Below, piece after piece: positions 52,382 through 61,661 of a DNA stretch of 61,661 nucleotides. Numbering within the stretch: the stretch's first letter is position 1; every line of letters begins with the position of its first letter. The stretch comes from an uncultured Anaerolineae bacterium (lineage in GTDB: Bacteria; Chloroflexota; Anaerolineae; Anaerolineales; Villigracilaceae). A model generated the notes under the pieces. The model worked only from the letters and a program-made list of their open reading frames with translations. It was not told the origin of the DNA and made no database searches. Both the position numbers and the translations under genes were made by a program. The stretch covers positions 1-61,661 of the forward strand of contig CAKZJX010000118.1 of assembly GCA_937120535.1 (NCBI GenBank). The letters run 5' to 3'.

Positions 52382-54865
52382 ATGACGATGAATCAGTTCG
52401 ACGATTGGAGCGAAGACGAACCGTTCAGCTTTATGTTGTCGCAGCGCACCGATGAGCTGTACAGCGTCCTCAGCTTGGAGCCGGACCGCAATGGCTTCAT
52501 CGAGGCAATAGCTTTGCCGTTGCGAGATGTGGTCATTTTCCCGCGCATGGTGACGCCCATCTTTGTCGGGCGCGAGGTCTCGGTGTCGGCATTGCAGGAA
52601 GCCCAGCGCCGCAATCAGACGTTGATCGGGTTGGTGCAGCGCAATCCAGAGCAGGAACAGCCGGGCCCGAAGGATTTCCTGCCGATCGGGGTGGAAATGG
52701 CCGTCGGCCGGTCGATCGAGATGCCCGACGGGTCGCATTCAGCGTTGGCGCAGGGGCGCCGGCGGGTCGAAGTGGTGGAGTTTACCCGCCTACGGCCGTA
52801 TTTCAAGGTGCGGGCGCGGGTGTTGGAGGAGTCGACCCGTGTCGATCGTCAGATCAAGGCGCTGATGCGCTCTGCGCTCGATCTGTTTGAGCGGTGTGTG
52901 CAGTTGAATCGCTCCATCCCCGAAGAGGCGCTGGTGTTTGCGATGAATATTCACGAGCCAGGTTGGCTGGCCGATATGATCGCCAGCGCGCTCTCGCTCA
53001 AGAATGAGGAGCGCCAAACAGTGCTGACCACGATCGTTCCTCAGGTTCGTCTGCAGTATGTGAATAAGCTCCTGGCCCAGGAAGTGGACGTGCTGGAGCT
53101 GGAGGACGAGATCCACGCGCGCGTTCAGAACGAGGTGGATCGCAGTCAGCGAGAGTTGTATTTGCGCGAGCAGATGCGCCAGATTCAGCACGAGTTGGGG
53201 GAAGGGGATATCTTCAATCGCGAGATTAAAGAGCTGCGCGAGCGGATCGAGAGGGCCAATCTGCCAGAGGAGGCTCGCCAAACCGCGTTGAAGGAGGTGG
53301 AACGGTTGAGCCAGATGCCGCCCATGACGCCTGAGGTGGGCATCATCCGCACGTATATTGATTGGATTTTGGAATTGCCGTGGAACACGGTGACGGAAGA
53401 TAAGCTGGACGTGAAGAACGCCGCTCGGATCTTGGATCGCGATCATTACGGGTTGAAGAAGGCCAAGGAGCGGATTCTGGAGTATATTGCTGTTCGATCG
53501 CTCAAGCCGAAGAAGTTGCGCCAGCCGATCTTGTGTTTTGTGGGGCCACCTGGGACGGGGAAGACGTCGCTGGGGCGGTCGATTGCCGAAGCGCTGGGCC
53601 GCAAGTTTGTGCGCGTCTCGCTAGGAGGGGTGCGCGATGAGGCCGAGATCCGCGGTCATCGCCGGACGTATATCGGCGCGTTGCCCGGGCGTATTCTGCA
53701 GACGATGAAGCGGGCCGGAACCGCCAACCCGCTGTTTATGCTGGACGAGATCGATAAGCTGTATACCGACTTTCGCGGCGACCCGGCGGCTGCCTTGTTG
53801 GAGGTGTTGGACCCTGAGCAGAATCATGCCTTTAGCGATCATTATTTGGAGTTGCCGTTTGACCTGTCGCGGGTGATGTTCATTACTACGGCCAATTATC
53901 TGGGGACGATCCCGCCGGCCCTGTTGGATCGGATGGAGGTGATCGAGTTCCCCGGCTATATCGAGGAAGAGAAGCTGGTGATTGCTGAGAAGCATCTGAT
54001 CCCACGTCAGTTGGAGGAGAATGGGATCGAAGACTTGGGGGTGACGTTTCAGCGCGAGAGTTTGCAGAAGATCATCCGCGAGTATACGTCGGAGGCCGGG
54101 GTTCGCCAGTTGGAACGCGAGATCGGGCGCATGTTTCGCAAGATCGCCCGTACAAAGGCCGAGGGCAAGGCGCCGCCTCAGGTGATCACGCCGGAGCTAG
54201 TGGAAAAGTTCCTCGGTCCGCCACAGTATTTCCAGACAGAGGCCGAGCGTCAGGACGAGGTGGGTCTGGCCACCGGCCTGGCATGGACCGAAAGCGGCGG
54301 CGAGATCATGCTGGTCGAGGTGGCGGTGTTGGACGGGAAGGGGAGTTTGCAGATCACTGGCCAGGTGGGGGAGGTGATGCAGGAGTCGGCCCAGGCCGGC
54401 CTGTCGTACATCAAGTCGCGCGCTAGGAGGTTGAGGATCGATCCGGAAGTGTTTGAGCGCATGGATGTGCATATCCATTTGCCCGAAGGGAGCATCCCAA
54501 AGGATGGTCCAAGCGCCGGCATCACGATGACCACGGCGTTGGTCTCGGCCTTGACCGGCCGGCCGGTGTTCAAAGAGGTGGGGATGACGGGCGAGATTAC
54601 CCTGCGAGGAAGGGTATTGCCGGTGGGTGGGATTCGCGAGAAGGTCATGGCCGCCCATCGGGCCGGCTTGCGGAAGGTGATCCTGCCGGAGCGCAATCAG
54701 AAGGACTTGGTAGATGTGCCCAAGGCAGTGCAGCGCGACCTGAAAATCGTGCTGGTCAATCACATGGATCAGGTCTTGGGGGAGGCGCTCTCGAAGGAAG
54801 CGGCGATGGATCCGCCGCGTCCGCGGTCACGGCGCGAGGAGCAGCAAGAGCAAGAAGAGGAATGA
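52382..54865 (+). CDS. lon: ATP-dependent protease Lon (LonA)
   Basis: An 827-residue LonA. The N-terminal substrate-binding domain is at about 35-240 (LPLRDVVIFPRMVTPIFVGR), a coiled-coil segment to about 340, AAA+ module 375-620 with Walker A GPPGTGKTSLGRSIA and Walker B NPLFMLDEIDK, and the protease domain 630-815 with the Ser711-Lys754 dyad (PKDGPSAGIT; IREKVMAAH). The acidic/glutamine-rich C-terminal tail (RREEQQEQEEE) is extra. Lon degrades misfolded and regulatory proteins. The -10-like TAGAAT at 52370-52375 would put the transcript start on the ATG, so the mRNA may be leaderless; no consensus -35 was seen. Confidence 0.96.
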   Translation: MTMNQFDDWSEDEPFSFMLSQRTDELYSVLSLEPDRNGFIEAIALPLRDVVIFPRMVTPIFVGREVSVSALQEAQRRNQTLIGLVQRNPEQEQPGPKDFLPIGVEMAVGRSIEMPDGSHSALAQGRRRVEVVEFTRLRPYFKVRARVLEESTRVDRQIKALMRSALDLFERCVQLNRSIPEEALVFAMNIHEPGWLADMIASALSLKNEERQTVLTTIVPQVRLQYVNKLLAQEVDVLELEDEIHARVQNEVDRSQRELYLREQMRQIQHELGEGDIFNREIKELRERIERANLPEEARQTALKEVERLSQMPPMTPEVGIIRTYIDWILELPWNTVTEDKLDVKNAARILDRDHYGLKKAKERILEYIAVRSLKPKKLRQPILCFVGPPGTGKTSLGRSIAEALGRKFVRVSLGGVRDEAEIRGHRRTYIGALPGRILQTMKRAGTANPLFMLDEIDKLYTDFRGDPAAALLEVLDPEQNHAFSDHYLELPFDLSRVMFITTANYLGTIPPALLDRMEVIEFPGYIEEEKLVIAEKHLIPRQLEENGIEDLGVTFQRESLQKIIREYTSEAGVRQLEREIGRMFRKIARTKAEGKAPPQVITPELVEKFLGPPQYFQTEAERQDEVGLATGLAWTESGGEIMLVEVAVLDGKGSLQITGQVGEVMQESAQAGLSYIKSRARRLRIDPEVFERMDVHIHLPEGSIPKDGPSAGITMTTALVSALTGRPVFKEVGMTGEITLRGRVLPVGGIREKVMAAHRAGLRKVILPERNQKDLVDVPKAVQRDLKIVLVNHMDQVLGEALSKEAAMDPPRPRSRREEQQEQEEE

Positions 54866-54869
54866 TCTA

Positions 54870-56012
54870 TTACGCCACGCCGATGATCCGGCGCTGAAGC
54901 AGATGGTGGATTTGGTCGTCTTCCAGGCCGATTTGACGCAGGGTCTCGACGGTGTGTTGGCCGAGTTTGGGCGCCGGTGGGAGTTCGCGCCGGGCAAACA
55001 CGAACGGGGAGTGCACGTCGATCGCTTGGCCGTCGCGTTGGCGAAAGTAGCCGCGTGCTTGGATCTGGGGATGGGCAAGCATTTCTTCGAAGGAGTTAAC
55101 CGGTTCGACACAACCATCGCTGGTAGAGAAGGCTTCGAGCCACTCTTGGCGGGTGCGTTGGCGAAAGATGGCCGCGATCTCGGGGCCGATGGAGCGGTCG
55201 AACTGGCGGGGAAGCAGGTCTGGGCGGTCGGTGACGCGACAGAAGTCGGCCCAGAAGGCCGGCTCTAGGGCGGCTAGGGTCAGGTATTTGTGGTCGGCTG
55301 TCGGGTAGATGTTGAAGCAGGGCAAGCCTCCCAGGAGGGGGAGGGCGCCAGCGGCGACTTCGAGGCCGGCCAAGAAGGCGCCGGCCGCCAAGGGGGTCAT
55401 CCAAGAGATGACGCCGTCTAGGAGGGCTATGTCGAGGTACATGCCGCGGCCGGTTTGAGAGCGACCGAGAAGAGCTGCAAGAATGGCGATGCCGGCCAGC
55501 ATGGCGCCGGCTAGGTCGGCGGCCGGCAGGCCATAGGGCACGGGGGCCTGGCCGCGGCGGGCGTTCAGGGCCAGGGCGCCGCTGATGGCCAGGTAGTTCA
55601 GGTCGTGGCCGGCCCGTTCCCGGTAGGGCCCGTCTTGCCCGTAGCCAGAGAGGGAGCAGTAGATGATGTCTGGCTTCGCGGCTTGAACGGCAGCGTAGTC
55701 AATGCCCCACTTCTGCACCGCGCCGGGCTTGAAGCCCTCCAGGATCACATCAGCGGTTTGGGCCAGGCGCAGGAAGATCTGGCGTCCGTGGGGGTTGCGG
55801 TAGTTGATGGCCACGCTCTTCTTGCCGCGGTTGACCATCTCGAAGAGGCGACCCAGGCCCATCTCAGGCGGGGCAAGGCGAGCATAATCGCCTGCCAGCG
55901 GGGTTTCCACCTTGATCACTTCGGCGCCTAGGTCGGTCAGCAGGGCCGTTAGGTAGGGCCCTGGCAGCAGGCGGGAGAGATCGAGCACGCGGATTCCGGT
56001 GAGGGGTAGCAT
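54870..56012 (-). CDS. CaiB/BaiF CoA-transferase family protein
   Basis: A 380-residue family III CoA-transferase. GIRVLDLSRLLPGPYLTALLTDLGAEVIKVE is the conserved start; the nucleophilic Asp is in RAGHDLNYLAISGAL; the nucleotide-binding-like NRGKKSVAINY and GFKPGAVQKWGIDY are also typical. The group includes formyl-CoA transferase, carnitine CoA-transferase and alpha-methylacyl-CoA racemase; the GHDLNYLA motif recalls racemase-like members. It lies 18 bases after zwf on the same strand and converges on lon. Its substrates cannot be assigned. Confidence 0.88.
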   Translation of the reverse strand: MLPLTGIRVLDLSRLLPGPYLTALLTDLGAEVIKVETPLAGDYARLAPPEMGLGRLFEMVNRGKKSVAINYRNPHGRQIFLRLAQTADVILEGFKPGAVQKWGIDYAAVQAAKPDIIYCSLSGYGQDGPYRERAGHDLNYLAISGALALNARRGQAPVPYGLPAADLAGAMLAGIAILAALLGRSQTGRGMYLDIALLDGVISWMTPLAAGAFLAGLEVAAGALPLLGGLPCFNIYPTADHKYLTLAALEPAFWADFCRVTDRPDLLPRQFDRSIGPEIAAIFRQRTRQEWLEAFSTSDGCVEPVNSFEEMLAHPQIQARGYFRQRDGQAIDVHSPFVFARRELPPAPKLGQHTVETLRQIGLEDDQIHHLLQRRIIGVA

Positions 56013-56030
56013 AGGGCTTGACCTGTGAGT

Positions 56031-57494
56031 TTAGCAGCTGCTGCAGCCCAGACGCCAGATATGCCCTTCGCGGGCCAACAAGGCCTCGGCCTCCGGGGGG
56101 CCCCAGCTGCCGCGCGGGTAGAAGACCAGCGATGGGGTGTCGCTCTGCTCCCAAGCTTGGAGAATAGGGTCTATCAAGCGCCAGGCGGTTTCGATGCCGT
56201 CGGAGCGGGTGAAGAGGGAGGCGTCTCCTTCCAGGGCTTCCATGAGCAGACGTTCATAGGCTTCAGGGATGCTGCGGTCGGTGAAGGAGTTGCGGTAGTG
56301 AAACTCCATCTCGACCGAGCGCATCTCTTGGTCGGAGTCGGGCACTTTGGCTTGGAAGCTGAGGTGGATGCCCTCGTTGGGCTGGATGCACAGGGAGAGG
56401 ATGTTGGGGACGATGCTCTCGCCTGGGGGTAAGCGGAACATGAGGTGGGGCGGGCGCTGGAATTCGATGATGATCTCGGAGGTCTTTTGTTTGAGGGCCT
56501 TGCCAGAACGCAGGTAGAAGGGAACCCCACGCCAGCGCCAGTTGTCAATATAGAGCTTGAAGGCCGCGTAGGTGGGAGTGCGCGAGTCGGGGGCAACGCC
56601 GGGGGTGAGGCGATAGCCTTGGTATTGGGCGCGCACGGCGTCTTCGAGGGCGATGGGGCGAACGCTCTGCAGGACTTTGACGATCTCGTTGCGCACAGCA
56701 TCGGCGTTGAAGGAGGCCGGCGGCTCCATGGCCACCAACGCCAGCAGTTGGAGCAGGTGATTTTGGAACATATCGCGCACCACGCCGGCCCGGTCGTAGA
56801 AGCCGGCCCGAGATTCCACATCGACCGTTTCGGCCACGGTGATCTGGACGTTGCTGACGTAGCGGCGGTTCCAGATCGGCTCAAAGATGGCGTTGGCAAA
56901 GCGGAAGAAGAGGATGTTTTGGGCGGTTTCCTTGCCCAGGTAGTGGTCAATGCGGTAGATCTGGCTCTCGTCGAAGGCGGCATGGAGGGCCTGGTTGAGT
57001 GCTTGAGCCGAGAGGAGGTCGGTGCCGAAGGGTTTTTCGACGATGATCCGTCGCCAGGCACCGCTCTCGGGGTCGTTGCGCGACATATCAGCAGCGTTAA
57101 GGGCGGAAGCTACCGGGGCATAGTGTTCTGGAGCGGTGGCCAGGTAGTAGAGGCGGTTGGCCGGCCCGCCTTCGAGGGAGCATAGAAAGGTGTTGAGGCG
57201 GAGGAAGTCGGCTGGAGCGTCGAGATGGCCGCGGAAGTAACGGATAGAGCGCTCGAAGCGGGCCCACAGGTCGGGATCGAAGGTTTCGGGGCTGAATCGG
57301 TGCACGCCGTCGCGCAGGTGGGCGCGAAAGATGTCGTCGGTGTATTCGCGGCGGGCGAAGCCGACGATGATCGTCTGCGGGCTCAGGCGGTTTTTGCGAA
57401 AGTTGTTGTAGAGGGCCGGGATGAGTTTGCGCCAGGTTAGGTCGCCCGAGGCGCCAAAGATGACGATGGTGGTGGTTTGAACAGGAGAGGTCAT
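56031..57494 (-). CDS. zwf: Glucose-6-phosphate 1-dehydrogenase
   Basis: A 487-residue enzyme. The NADP-binding start is [20 protein letters not shown]; the substrate and catalytic segment is [17 protein letters not shown]; and the IAVETVDVE-like [26 protein letters not shown] block is present. It oxidises glucose 6-phosphate in the oxidative pentose phosphate pathway, making NADPH. Its start overlaps the gnd stop by four bases (ATGA 57494-57491), and it is third in the pgl-gnd-zwf operon. A C-terminal CSSC-like end is noted. Confidence 0.95.
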   Translation of the reverse strand: MTSPVQTTTIVIFGASGDLTWRKLIPALYNNFRKNRLSPQTIIVGFARREYTDDIFRAHLRDGVHRFSPETFDPDLWARFERSIRYFRGHLDAPADFLRLNTFLCSLEGGPANRLYYLATAPEHYAPVASALNAADMSRNDPESGAWRRIIVEKPFGTDLLSAQALNQALHAAFDESQIYRIDHYLGKETAQNILFFRFANAIFEPIWNRRYVSNVQITVAETVDVESRAGFYDRAGVVRDMFQNHLLQLLALVAMEPPASFNADAVRNEIVKVLQSVRPIALEDAVRAQYQGYRLTPGVAPDSRTPTYAAFKLYIDNWRWRGVPFYLRSGKALKQKTSEIIIEFQRPPHLMFRLPPGESIVPNILSLCIQPNEGIHLSFQAKVPDSDQEMRSVEMEFHYRNSFTDRSIPEAYERLLMEALEGDASLFTRSDGIETAWRLIDPILQAWEQSDTPSLVFYPRGSWGPPEAEALLAREGHIWRLGCSSC

Positions 57495-58411
57495 GCTCCA
57501 CTAGCCTTTTTGACCGCATGGCCACCAAATTTGTGGCGCATGGCTGCCAGCAATTTGGCGGCATAGCTTTCTTCTTGACGACTGATAAAGCGCTGTTGTA
57601 AGGAGAGGGTGATCACCGGGGCCGGCACGTCTAGGTCAATCGACTCGAAGACGGTCCAGCGGCCCTCGCCGCTGTCCTCTACGTAGCCGGCGATCTCGCT
57701 CAAGGTCTGATCTTCACGCAGGGCGTCGGCGGTCAGGTCGAGCAGCCAGGAGCGGACGACGCTGCCGTAGCGCCAGATTTCGGCGATTTGGTGGAGATCG
57801 AAGTGGTATTCTTGTTTGGCGCGCAGGATGTCGAATCCTTCGGCGTAGGCTTGCATTATGCCGTATTCGATGCCGTTGTGGATCATTTTGACAAAGTGGC
57901 CGGCCCCGACTGGGCCAACATGCCCCCAACCGCGATCGGGGGCCGGGGCCAGGGCTTGGAACAGGGGGGTGAGGTGGGCCACCGGATCGGGGTCGCCGCC
58001 GATCATCAGGCTGTAGCCGGCGGTGAGACCCCAGATGCCGCCGCTGGTGCCCACGTCTACGTAGTGGAGACCTTTCTCCTTGAGCCAGGCTGCGCGACGC
58101 AGATCGTCTTTGTAGTAGGTGTTGCCGCCGTCTACCACGATGTCGCCTGGGGCGAGCAGGTCGGCCGCTTGGCGGATGGCTTGGTCGGTGGTCTCGCCGG
58201 CCGGCAGCATGATCCAGACCACGCGCGGGGTTTGGGTGAGAGCAGCAATGGCGGCGGGGATGGTTTCGGCGGGGATCAGGCCGGCTTCTTGGGCCAATTG
58301 CTGGGCCACTTGGTAGGTGCGGTTATATCCGATGACGCGATGGCCGGCCCGCAAGAGACGGCGGGCCATGTTGGCGCCCATGCGTCCTAAACCGAGAACG
58401 GCAAGTTCCAT
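57491..58411 (-). CDS. gnd: 6-phosphogluconate dehydrogenase, short (GndA-like) type
   Basis: A 306-residue enzyme oxidatively decarboxylating 6-phosphogluconate to ribulose 5-phosphate. NAD(P) binding: [18 protein letters not shown]; substrate site: [14 protein letters not shown] and [10 protein letters not shown]; catalytic Lys in [31 protein letters not shown]-like [12 protein letters not shown] near the end. It is about 300 residues, the short type, lacking the long C-terminal helical domain of the approximately 470-residue Gnd; the short type often prefers NAD. AAGGAGG precedes ATG 58411; a longer reading overlaps pgl. Confidence 0.94.
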   Translation of the reverse strand: MELAVLGLGRMGANMARRLLRAGHRVIGYNRTYQVAQQLAQEAGLIPAETIPAAIAALTQTPRVVWIMLPAGETTDQAIRQAADLLAPGDIVVDGGNTYYKDDLRRAAWLKEKGLHYVDVGTSGGIWGLTAGYSLMIGGDPDPVAHLTPLFQALAPAPDRGWGHVGPVGAGHFVKMIHNGIEYGIMQAYAEGFDILRAKQEYHFDLHQIAEIWRYGSVVRSWLLDLTADALREDQTLSEIAGYVEDSGEGRWTVFESIDLDVPAPVITLSLQQRFISRQEESYAAKLLAAMRHKFGGHAVKKASGA

Positions 58412-58425
58412 AGTAGAGGTCCTCC

Positions 58426-59157
58426 TTAGGATGCAGATGAAATGTGGGCCGCTGCGTCGGCGTCGGCCAGCCAACTCAGGTCGTCCTCCACGGGGCGGAG
58501 GCGCGCTGCGGGGAGCGAGAGATCGCCTTGGGCGACGCGGGCCAGGGCCGGGGCTTTGGAAACGCCGCTGATCAGGACGAGCAGGCGACGGGCGGCGTTC
58601 AGAACCGGCAGGGTGAGGCTGAGACGAGTGACCAGCGGCGGAGGCGGGGAATCGTGGGGGACGACGATCACCCAACGGTCAGGATCGTCTATCCCAGGCG
58701 TGTTGGGGAAGAGCGAGGCGATGTGGCCGTCTTCGCCCATGCCGAGCAGGATCAGGTCGAAGCGGGGCCGGCCGCCGAAGTGTCGGCCGAGTTCGGCCTG
58801 ATAGCGCTGGGCCGCTTGTTCGGGGGGATCTTCGCCGGCCATGCGATGGATGTGATCGGCCGGTAAGGGCACATTACGCAGCAAGTGTTCGTAGGCCATG
58901 CGGTAGTTGCTATCGGCATGGTCGGGCGGAACGCAGCGCTCGTCCCCCCAGAAAATGTGAGTTTGAGACCAAGGGAAGTGATCAGCTAGATCGGGTTCGG
59001 TCAGGCGGCGGTAGAGGGCGCGCGGGGTATGACCGCCGGCTAGGGCCAGGTTGAACTGGCTGCGAGCGGCCGCCGCTTCTTGCGCTGTTTGTAACACCAA
59101 CTCGGCAGCCCGCTGGGTTAGGGAAGGAAGATCAGGGAACACGAGCAGGTTTGCCAT
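58426..59157 (-). CDS. pgl: 6-phosphogluconolactonase
   Basis: A 243-residue SugarP_isomerase-fold lactonase. FNLALAGGHTPRALYRRL binds phosphate, IFWGDERCVPPDHADSNYRM and LILLGMGEDGHIASLFP are the signature and active-site blocks (the GDER and GxGxDGHxASLFP patterns). It hydrolyses 6-phosphogluconolactone between the Zwf and Gnd steps. First gene of the three-gene pathway operon; the stop lies 14 bases before gnd. No convincing promoter was identified in the 290 bases upstream. Confidence 0.95.
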   Translation of the reverse strand: MANLLVFPDLPSLTQRAAELVLQTAQEAAAARSQFNLALAGGHTPRALYRRLTEPDLADHFPWSQTHIFWGDERCVPPDHADSNYRMAYEHLLRNVPLPADHIHRMAGEDPPEQAAQRYQAELGRHFGGRPRFDLILLGMGEDGHIASLFPNTPGIDDPDRWVIVVPHDSPPPPLVTRLSLTLPVLNAARRLLVLISGVSKAPALARVAQGDLSLPAARLRPVEDDLSWLADADAAAHISSAS

Positions 59158-59446
59158 GAATGGTCACAAGGAGGGATGAGAGATATTGCAATGGCTCAGA
59201 GACAACTGCCTGCACCAGCCATCTTCTAGATGCTAAACGCAGGTCGAATTTTACTCAATTTGTCCTAATTCGAGAGAGAATTCCTGCGGGGCAGCGACCG
59301 CACGAAGCCCAAACCAGGCAGGACGAGCCACTCTGCTCCTCCGGCTTCTTCAAGGCGCTAGGACCCCCCTTTGACGGACGGAACAACACAGCCATAATAC
59401 CGGCCGAGGCGGCTCAGCTGGGAAGAGTCAGGGTCTGGCCGGCCCG
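59158..59446. other. Intergenic region without supported gene
   Basis: 289 bases between pgl and the DUF499 remnant. A short plus-strand frame (59160-59471) has a readable segment (FFKALGPPFDGRNNTAIIPAE) that might be upstream debris of the DUF499 gene, but this could not be confirmed. No promoter, terminator or RNA was recognised. Confidence 0.4.
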
Positions 59447-60625
59447 GTGGCTATGGCTGTTCGAGCGCTAGTCCTGCGTGAGCAATTCCAGAGTCAGGTC
59501 GGTCCAGTCATGCCCAATTCGATCCCTCAGGTTAATGACCTCCTCCGCAGCGATATCTGGCCCGAACCCGTGCGGGTGCTCACCGTCCGGCCGGTGGGCG
59601 ATCGGTGGCGCATCGAAACAGTAGGGACGCAGACCAATCAGTTCTACAAGAACTTCCGCATCCCCACCGGCCTGGCAATGGCGATCTTCTTCGGCTCCTT
59701 CAGCGGCGCTGAACGCAAGGGGATGGGCATCCAGCGGCTGCGTCTGGCCGTCCTGCGGGAGGACATTCCCGCCGGCCCTGGTCGGCGACACGCTGCAACG
59801 GCTGGAGACGGAGCTGTGGCACCTGCAGGTCGAGGGCGGCCTGTACCGCTTTTCCAGTCAGCCCAACCTGAACCGCATCATCGTGGAGCGAGAGGCGCAG
59901 TGAAGGAAGAGCAAGTTCTGGAAGAGCTGCGCCGCCGGCTGGCGTCCGTCGCCGGTTTGGAGCTGCCGGTTGTCCTCTGGCCGCGCGATTCTCAGGACGT
60001 GGTGGACACGAAAGCGCTCAAGCTGGTCGTTCTCTCCCCCGACTATCCGCACCCGAGCGACGATGCCACCCGCTTTGTGGAAAAACTGCTGGACAAGTGC
60101 GGGCAGAACTTTCGCATCTACCGCAAAACCCTGCTTGTGCTGGCCATGGATAAGAACGAGCTGACCAGACCCAAGCAGCAGGCGAAGCGTTACCTGGCGC
60201 TGCGTTCCATTCAGGACGACGAAGCCCTGATGGAACAACTTCCCAAAGAGAACCGCCGGATGCTGGAGAGCCACCTGAAGGACAGCGAGAGCAAGATGGA
60301 TTTCAACCTACTCTCGGCCTACCGTCACCTAGCCAAGGCCGGGCGGGAGGGGACGGTGTGGATAAACTTGGGGCTGCCCACCATCGGCGAGCGGCTCGAC
60401 TCAGTGCGCCGGGTCCGTCGCTACCTGGAGCGGGAGGATGCCCTAGCGACCCGCCTTGCCCCCAAGCAGTTGCTGGAAAAGGCGCTGGGGCAGGACGAGC
60501 AAGAGAAAGCGGTGGAAAGTGGATGACTTTCAGAGCTACCCCCAACTGCCGATGGTGAAGGACAAACAAGTCGTGCTGGAGGCGGTGGCGCAGGGAGTGC
60601 AGGACGGGCTGTTTGGCGGTGGTAC
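59447..60625 (+). pseudogene. Truncated, frameshifted DUF499-type ATPase
   Basis: Three frames join into the C-terminal part of a DUF499 protein. Segment 1 (about 59447-59770) reads VNDLLRSDIWPEPVRVL...SGAERKGMGIQRLRL; the frame changes at about 59771 to GDTLQRLETELWHLQVEGGL, returns at 59900 with VKEEQVLEELRRRLAS and the diagnostic DSQDVVDTKALKLVVL and QLLEKALGQDEQ, and changes again at about 60518 to DDFQSYPQLPMVKDKQVVL. The ATPase N-terminus is missing and the end is cut at about 60625 against the convergent FtsK-type gene. DUF499 proteins are large ATPases often found in defence loci (PglY-like); this copy is decayed. The middle part (59900-60526) alone is open and could be mistaken for a gene. 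Confidence 0.7.
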
Positions 60626-60629
60626 AGAG

Positions 60630-61661
60630 TCAGCGCTTATTCAATTGCTCCACCCATTGTGCTAAGGATAGAGAACCGGCCGAAGGATCGGCCAGTTTGA
60701 GCCGCCAGAATTGGCCGCGGCGGATGTAATAGCCCTCGCCGGAGGAAAGGGTTTTGGCGGGATTATCGGCGGGTAGGTTTAGTTTGAAGATGTTGTTGTA
60801 AGCTGCATTGCCGAGTTGGAAACCCACTGCTTGGTTGCGGAGTTGGGCGATCCAGCCCCAGGCGTTTTCGATGTCCTGGGTGGGGCCGGCAACGATCAGG
60901 TAAAAGCCCAGTTCGCGCCATTTTTTGAGATGGGCATCCAGCAGGCTCTTTATGCCCTCTTGTGCCTCGCTCTGGAAGATGTCAAAGTCGTCCATGACCA
61001 TCAGGATGGCCGGCTGAGCGGCCTGCCAGGTTCGGAGATCAAAAGCAGCACGTCCTTTGTTACGGGCAGTGTTCAAAGTCTGTTCACGATGACGCATAAC
61101 CTCGGCTATTTCGGCCAGCAGGTCAGAAACAGCGGTTTCGTTGGTGATGTAACGCGGTTCACTCTGGCGACGGGCGCTGCGCTTATCGGGCAGGGGATGC
61201 CGGGCATGAGGCAGTTCACTCAACGGCAGTAGACCGCTATGACGAAAGTCAACCAAACACAGACGCAGTCTCTCAGGGGTATAGGCCTCGGCCAGAGCCA
61301 GCACCCAGGATTGCAGCAGCGTGGTCTTGCCGGATTGGGGTGTGCCGGCGATGATGAAGTATGGGCCGTCGCTCAGGTGTATGTCAAAGGGCCGGTCGGG
61401 GTCGTCGTAGGGGAGTGCAAAGCGCGCGACGAAGCCTGGCGTAGGCGGATCGGGCCAAGAGGCGCTTGGAGAAAGGACCTGGCTCAGGCCGAGCACGGCC
61501 GGCAGGGGGGCAAAGGCCCGTGGGCGGGGGCCGGCCCACGCCTGGTTCATCTGTTCCATCAATCGCTTGAGGACAAGGGTGCGTTCGGGGTCGTTTTGGC
61601 CGCGCACCGGCAGGGCGGTCTGGAATTCCAGGGGGCCGCGGAGCAGGCCTCGGCCGGGGAT
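60630..61661 (-). CDS. FtsK/SpoIIIE-type ATPase, EccC/EssC-like (partial)
   Basis: The C-terminal part of a larger protein; the frame is open to the window edge (61661), so the N-terminus is missing. Upstream of the GTG at 61607 it reads IPGRGLLRGPLEFQTALPVRG, the linker between FtsK domains in type VII secretion ATPases (EccC/EssC). The visible domain has Walker A YFIIAGTPQSGKTTLLQ, a Walker B-like ILMVMDDFDIFQS with one extra aspartate, and the end LSLAQWVEQLNKR. This is probably the last, possibly degenerate, ATPase domain. It suggests a Wss/type VII-like secretion locus to the right of the window. Confidence 0.8.
   Translation of the reverse strand: MPGRGLLRGPLEFQTALPVRGQNDPERTLVLKRLMEQMNQAWAGPRPRAFAPLPAVLGLSQVLSPSASWPDPPTPGFVARFALPYDDPDRPFDIHLSDGPYFIIAGTPQSGKTTLLQSWVLALAEAYTPERLRLCLVDFRHSGLLPLSELPHARHPLPDKRSARRQSEPRYITNETAVSDLLAEIAEVMRHREQTLNTARNKGRAAFDLRTWQAAQPAILMVMDDFDIFQSEAQEGIKSLLDAHLKKWRELGFYLIVAGPTQDIENAWGWIAQLRNQAVGFQLGNAAYNNIFKLNLPADNPAKTLSSGEGYYIRRGQFWRLKLADPSAGSLSLAQWVEQLNKR

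Overview
The window is G+C-rich, densely coded bacterial DNA with short intergenic gaps and many 4-base ATGA gene overlaps. Gene content (membrane-exported polysaccharide genes, a four-S1-domain RpsA-like protein, NarL-type two-component genes, an EccC/EssC-like FtsK ATPase, oxidative pentose-phosphate genes, a short 6-phosphogluconate dehydrogenase) suggests a Chloroflexota bacterium, probably Anaerolineae-like. This is inference from family content; no rRNA is present to confirm it.

Left third. 1-80 is one arm of a long-range inverted repeat. 138-6569 is a tight operon for a probably sulfated surface polysaccharide: membrane protein, two sulfotransferases, GT2, Wzz-like protein and O-antigen ligase. 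6648-12051 holds a GAF histidine kinase and a NarL-type regulator separated by a hydrolase, a saccharopine-dehydrogenase-like enzyme and a DUF4230 protein. 12088-17243 holds an acetyltransferase, a GT4, a WecA-like initiating transferase and a heparinase-II/III-like lyase. panC is convergent, followed by an ISAs1-family relic and a well-formed promoter driving the S1-domain protein.

Middle. 22408-26953 (minus strand) is the most unusual locus: a five-gene operon of a TIM-barrel isomerase with an insertion, LuxS, a sugar-phosphate cyclase of the 2-epi-5-epi-valiolone-synthase type, a UbiG-like methyltransferase and a UbiA-like prenyltransferase. It looks like a pathway to a methylated, prenylated cyclitol and is partly reminiscent of ebo-type gene sets. 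Next comes a tRNA-Glu with its own promoter and terminator, surrounded by three repeat types (a MITE-like element, the other arm of the 80-bp repeat, and a ~340-bp dispersed repeat whose second copy is at 48866). comM, a nitroreductase and an exported isoaspartyl methyltransferase follow.

30808-44453 (minus strand) is one long run of twelve genes: a winged-helix regulator first, then two sugar epimerase/reductase genes, a Wzm/Wzt ABC exporter, a capsule-type glycosyltransferase, a methyltransferase, PseB-like dehydratase, RmlD-like reductase, NeuB-like synthase, and at the tail a Mut7-C protein and a membrane spermidine-synthase-like protein. NeuB and PseB, together with a CMP-sugar synthetase at 49366, point to a nonulosonic-acid-containing glycan exported by the ABC route. 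44553-48739 contains a methyltransferase-glycosyltransferase fusion, a decayed methyltransferase and a membrane protein gene broken by one frameshift.

Right end. Cytidylyltransferase and SerA-like dehydrogenase, folC and lon run forward; CaiB-like CoA-transferase and the zwf-gnd-pgl operon run on the minus strand. The window ends with a truncated, frameshifted DUF499 ATPase pseudogene and the C-terminal part of an FtsK/EccC-type ATPase that continues beyond the edge.
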